Assembly (NCBI GenBank): GCA_017562135.1
Contig: QEYB01000524.1
Span: 124,001-188,000, forward strand
Reading direction: 5' to 3'
Length of the DNA stretch: 64,000 nt
Source of the DNA: Dipylidium caninum
Lineage: Eukaryota > Platyhelminthes > Cestoda > Cyclophyllidea > Dipylidiidae
A program made the position numbers and the translations under genes. A model generated the notes under the pieces. That model ran no database searches and was not told the origin of the DNA. It saw only the letters and a program-made list of their open reading frames with translations. Position 1 is the stretch's first letter. Each line of letters begins with the position of its first letter. This document shows positions 62,803 through 64,000 of this stretch, piece after piece.

Positions 62803-64000
62803 GTTGAGATGAGTCCGAGATCAGGAACGTAGCATGGACAGGATAAAAATTGAAATTAAACACATCGAAGTGCCAACACGACAAGCGAGGTGGTCCACGA
62901 ATGTGCAATCTGTTGCCAATAAAAGTTTTATAAGCTTACCGATGCAGCAGAATGAAACCTAAAATGAACAAGTAGGGAAATTGCAAAGCAAAAAGTGAAC
63001 AGTAAGAAAATGATGCGTTGCCAGATGTCAAGCTGGTCCTACTCTGGTAAGAATAACAACAACAAGGTTAGATATCAGGAATAAGCAAGTAAATGTGGGT
63101 GAGTATCGGGGATTAAAAAGAGAAAAATGTGGTGGAAGAACAAAAGGCAAATACACAGAAACACACGCACTCGAAAGCGGGCCGAAGAGCAAGGCCATGA
63201 TTTACAGATAAGCGACCTAGAGAAAAAAATTAAGGGGCATTACGTTAACAAAATGATTTGGATACATATTATTCATAAAATATAACCGACACAAAAATTA
63301 CAAATTAGTAAAATTTTATGTGTAGTTAAGTTGTTTCTTGAGGGATATTTTAGCTTTGATACCTTTCAAGCGGACAGCCGGGCCACTAAAGCCGCTGGCG
63401 AAATTGATTTGTATCTGATGTATAGTGACCCTCACTTTGCGCGAATTTAAACTAAGCTCTAAGGTTTAGTTCCCGCGGATGATGCAATACGGAAAATGCA
63501 TTAAATCTTCAATTCATGTATCGTTGGAAATGGGGTTTTCAAAACTTAACCATTTCACTTATTTGTTTTCGCGCGTATTTAACTAGCGTTTCTAAAGATC
63601 CTAATACTAACTTATATTTTTTTGGATGAAAACATTACAATTCACAGTAAGTGTATACCTGTCAACATTTCCACTTTTTAAGTTCCTAGTAAATGTGTTT
63701 CAAGGTTATCTTGAGGTGTTTTAATCATTGATCAGTAACCTATGCGTAGTGCGCTTATTCAAGCACGCATTCAAGGTTTTTGGGTGTGTTTCGCTTTCGA
63801 CGGTGTTGTCGCAAATTCCAGTGGTTGTTGCAGAAATCACACACGACACTTTCAACCGAAATCTGCATTACATGGTTATTTTCGTTGCGACTTCTTCATT
63901 GAATGCGTATTGTGTTAGGCGTGCGTTCTTACCTAGTCGTTGTTCAGCTCACATATAACATCTAAGAGGAAATTCAGTGCCTGTTACCTTTTGGAAATTA
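62803..64000. other. 5' flank of gatB, unassigned
   Basis: AT-rich, with purine-rich plus strand up to about 63.2 kb. No recognised gene or promoter motif. Confidence 0.5.

Overview
The window is eukaryotic and most likely comes from a flatworm, probably a taeniid-like cestode (Echinococcus or Taenia type). I infer this from split genes with many GT-AG introns of only 36-42 bp beside introns of 65-75 bp and of several kb, from a delta-type protocadherin on a few large exons, and from long gene-poor stretches. The species cannot be named from the sequence alone. No bacterial operon, CRISPR array, rRNA or tRNA gene was recognised.

Four protein-coding genes could be reconstructed exon by exon with consistent reading phase. 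(1) A classical Ras GTPase on the minus strand, 17458 down to 9665. Six exons lie between 17458 and 16771, separated by introns of 36-42 bp. A last 57-bp exon about 7 kb away carries the polybasic tail and the CAAX box CDFL. (2) An ARHGAP19-like RhoGAP on the plus strand, 25600-27920. It keeps the arginine finger but lacks two other residues usually conserved in RhoGAPs. (3) A seven-cadherin-repeat protocadherin on the plus strand, 40571-52665. Its reading frame appears to be broken by one base, or bridged by a tiny intron, just before a further 68-codon open frame that ends in a PDZ-ligand-like tail. (4) The mitochondrial glutamyl-tRNA(Gln) amidotransferase subunit B (GatB) on the minus strand, 62802 down to 60232, complete in eight exons.

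Layout. 0-9.6 kb has no firm gene, but one minus-strand exon candidate with a histone-fold look (836-1021) and simple repeats. 9.7-17.5 kb is ras, mostly its giant last intron. 17.5-25.4 kb is gene-poor, with several unassigned minus-strand open frames at 22.1-23.8 kb. 25.4-27.9 kb is the RhoGAP gene behind a cluster of CCAAT boxes. 28-39 kb is repeat-bearing intergenic DNA: a diverged direct repeat at 30.0-30.8 kb, a possible gag-like remnant at 32.7-33.0 kb, and two gapless 309-bp inverted copies (about 92% identical) at 33.0 and 36.4 kb. 39.3-52.9 kb is the protocadherin with a plausible upstream promoter and untranslated exon. 53-60.2 kb shows no recognisable gene. 60.2-62.8 kb is gatB. 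The remainder is unassigned.

The four genes are not a functional unit: Ras and the RhoGAP are both small-GTPase signalling proteins, the protocadherin is an adhesion receptor, and GatB serves mitochondrial translation. A shared trait is that introns tend to be pyrimidine-rich on the coding strand. This strand bias changes sign near the start of ras and was useful in locating its last exon.
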